Shown: positions 5,227 to 6,576 of the stretch, piece after piece
How positions within the stretch are numbered: position 1 is the stretch's first letter
How the letters are laid out: every line of letters begins with the position of its first letter
Source of the DNA: Comamonadaceae bacterium
GTDB lineage: Bacteria; Pseudomonadota; Gammaproteobacteria; Burkholderiales; Burkholderiaceae_C
Reading direction: 5' to 3'
Length of the DNA: 6,576 nucleotides
NCBI GenBank assembly: GCA_947460065.1
Contig: CANHGF010000142.1
Location: 1 to 6,576, forward strand
The notes under the pieces: model-generated
Seen by the model: the letters and a program-made list of their open reading frames with translations, nothing else
Told to the model about the DNA's origin: nothing
The model's database searches: none
Made by a program: the position numbers and the translations under genes

Positions 5227-5952
5227 TCAACGCGCCCCCCGATCATCCACCCAGCCCGCTTGCAGCCAATGCCAGCGTCCAGGGATGATGGGCCAGGGTA
5301 TCAAGTGAGTCTGCAGGCCGGGCGGCAGCACCAGCTCGGTATGGTGGTCCAGCCATTGACCCTGGGCCTGCACCGAGGCAAAGAGATCTTGCTGCGGCAG
5401 GGGCTGGGCTGAGGGCCAGCGCCAGTGCTGCGACCAGCAGGCCGCGCCGGCCCAGTCGGCCGCGCCTGGCCCGGACAGGCGGTCGTGCACGCTGCCCCAC
5501 AGCCGCCCCCGCATGCGCCTGCGCAGGCCCCTCAAACGACGGGCGGTGAAGTCAAGGCTGCGGGTGTAGATGGAGTCCAGCCCCAGGAAGTTATCAAACA
5601 GCACGCAGGCCTGCGGGTATGCGCTCAGGACGCCGCCGAGCAAGGCATGCGCATCGCCTCGCACAAATTCAAGCACGATGCCCTGGCGCTTGAGCGTGCC
5701 GCCGTGGTTCAAGCGAAACAGCCGTGCCGCCCAGGGGTCGATGTCGACCAGCACGACCCGCTTGAAGCCAGCCAGAAACTCAGGCGCCATCATCCAGCCC
5801 GCACTGCCGCCCAGCAGCACCAAATCATCCGGCGGGGCCGGCAACTGCCGAAGCGACAGCAACCAGTCGGCCAGGCGCTGTCGGGCGGCCGACCAGCGCC
5901 GCCGCGCCATGAAGGAGCGCACATGCCAATGCAAATCGGATCCGGAAGTCAT
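5227..5952 (-). CDS. Putative SAM-dependent methyltransferase-like protein of unknown function
   Basis: 241 residues, family not recognised by name. A Rossmann-type core is visible: LVLLGGSAGW (44-53) resembles the SAM-binding motif I loop, and VVLVDIDPWAARLF (66-79) gives an acidic residue at a strand end (D70/D72). FVRGDAH (96-102) resembles motif III, and ACVLFDNFLGL (115-125) resembles the motif IV strand with a D-N pair. The N-terminus (about 8-35) is Arg/Trp-rich and basic, and the C-terminal third is unusually rich in Trp, with several Gln. There is no signal peptide or membrane segment. The ATG at 5952 has only a weak AGAG upstream; the internal Met at 5910 is no better. It lies 33 bases after the hydrolase stop codon and probably shares its transcript. 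A methyltransferase role, and any substrate, are inferred only from fold-like motifs. Confidence 0.7.
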   Translation of the reverse strand: MTSGSDLHWHVRSFMARRRWSAARQRLADWLLSLRQLPAPPDDLVLLGGSAGWMMAPEFLAGFKRVVLVDIDPWAARLFRLNHGGTLKRQGIVLEFVRGDAHALLGGVLSAYPQACVLFDNFLGLDSIYTRSLDFTARRLRGLRRRMRGRLWGSVHDRLSGPGAADWAGAACWSQHWRWPSAQPLPQQDLFASVQAQGQWLDHHTELVLPPGLQTHLIPWPIIPGRWHWLQAGWVDDRGAR

Positions 5953-5976
5953 GGGGCTCTGGCTGACACCACCCAG

Positions 5977-6000
5977 GAGCGCGCCTCAGCCGGCGCGCTC
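5977..6000. repeat. Perfect inverted repeat spanning the hydrolase stop codon
   Basis: GAGCGCGCC (5977-5985) and GGCGCGCTC (5992-6000) are perfect 9-base arms around a 6-base loop that holds the TGA (5988-5986) of the minus-strand hydrolase. An RNA stem here would be very stable. It is not followed by U residues on the minus strand, whose T-run comes before the stem, so it does not look like an intrinsic terminator. It may protect the mRNA end or reduce read-through into the downstream gene. Confidence 0.4.
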
Positions 6001-6576
6001 AAAAAATGCGAGGATCTGCTCACCCAGGAATTGCTCCTCGGTATTGAAGTGCGTCACCATAGAAACATGGTTATGGTCGGCCAAAGCCAGGTGCAGCGGC
6101 GCCACACCTCGGGCCCGGCCCACGGCCAGCGCGTATTCCAGCCCATACAAATCGAGCAGAGGGTTCTCAAATTCGGCATTGGCCACCAGCACGGGCATGG
6201 TCACCTTGGCCGCATGGGTCACCGGCGAGCGCGCATCGTAGGTGGCACTGTCCGAACCAAAATAGGCCGCCACGCCGCCCACATTGGGATTGACCGGCAG
6301 GTCATCGGCCCGCAGGCGGGCCGATACCAACACCGCGCAGCACACCCCGTGGCGGCCGTCCGGATCGAAGTCTTGCCGCAGCACCGGATCACCAATCAGG
6401 GTCCCAACATGGGTTCCGCCTGCGGAATGGCCCACCAGGCAGATGCGCTGCGGGTTACCGCCATATTCGGCGACATGCTCAGCCAGCCACTGGCAGGCCA
6501 ACGCGATATCGACCGCGCCGCCAGGATAGGGGGACTCCGGCGCCAGCCGGTATTCCAGATTGATGCCCAAGTAGCC
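5986..6576 (-). CDS. Alpha/beta hydrolase, esterase/lipase-like (partial, N-terminus beyond window)
   Basis: C-terminal 196 residues of a hydrolase whose frame is open to the right edge. The visible part begins GYLGINLEYRLAPE, so the true start lies outside; the TTG at 6570 is not a credible start. The YRLAPE block and the nucleophile elbow GHSAGG (Ser near window residue 51) mark the carboxylesterase / hormone-sensitive-lipase / arylformamidase-like branch, whose HGG oxyanion-hole motif would lie just upstream of the edge. The catalytic His is probably in DHNHVS (window residues about 167-172). The acid may lie in ANAEFEN or nearby; which residue serves is unclear. It is a likely cytoplasmic ester or amide hydrolase of unknown substrate. 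It is followed after 33 bases by the methyltransferase-like gene on the same strand. Confidence 0.88.
   Translation of the reverse strand, partial: GYLGINLEYRLAPESPYPGGAVDIALACQWLAEHVAEYGGNPQRICLVGHSAGGTHVGTLIGDPVLRQDFDPDGRHGVCCAVLVSARLRADDLPVNPNVGGVAAYFGSDSATYDARSPVTHAAKVTMPVLVANAEFENPLLDLYGLEYALAVGRARGVAPLHLALADHNHVSMVTHFNTEEQFLGEQILAFFERAG

Noticed and set aside
4951..5412. Plus-strand open frames in the cyn upstream region (also 5039-5308)
   Set aside because: They have no convincing ribosome site, run antisense into the methyltransferase-like gene, and have composition and content that do not resemble a protein family. The region is better explained as regulatory DNA.
5570..6241. Plus-strand open frame across the methyltransferase-like and hydrolase genes
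   Set aside because: It is antisense to both genes, and its Ser/Arg-rich product is a typical shadow.

Overview
The window looks like chromosomal DNA from a high-GC betaproteobacterium, most likely Burkholderiales and possibly Comamonadaceae. This is an inference from three things: the GC-rich codon use, a solitary Bug-type periplasmic receptor (a family greatly expanded in this order), and an NrtA-like binding protein with a long N-terminal extension that I recall from related bacteria. No sequence search was run.

Layout. Positions 1-137 hold two copies of a REP-like palindromic element and the leader of a plus-strand Bug/TctC-type substrate-binding protein gene (138-1100). A GC-rich hairpin (1112-1139) separates it from a convergent minus-strand block. 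Read in its direction of transcription, that block is a compact cyanate-utilisation operon: a Tat-exported NrtA/CynA-type binding protein (4825-3422), an NrtB/CynB-type permease (3412-2528), an NrtD/CynD-type ATPase (2442-1639) and cyanase CynS (1602-1159). This is the cynABDS order known from cyanobacteria. Upstream, 4826-5226 is non-coding and holds a good candidate sigma-54 (-24/-12) promoter about 35 bases before the first start codon. It also holds candidate NtrC sites and a perfect 9-bp-arm palindrome. Further right, also on the minus strand, are a putative SAM-dependent-methyltransferase-like protein of unknown function (5952-5227) and the C-terminal part of an alpha/beta hydrolase that runs off the right edge.

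How it fits together. The ABC transporter would bring cyanate (possibly also nitrate or nitrite) into the cytoplasm. CynS would convert cyanate and bicarbonate to ammonia and CO2, giving both detoxification and a nitrogen source. Nitrogen-limitation control through NtrC and sigma-54 would suit that role and is the most informative new inference here. The Bug receptor and the hydrolase/methyltransferase pair have no evident link to cyanate metabolism.

I found no mobile element, CRISPR array, tRNA or rRNA, and no convincing new defence or biosynthetic system. The very long plus-strand open frames across the cyn genes are antisense shadows.
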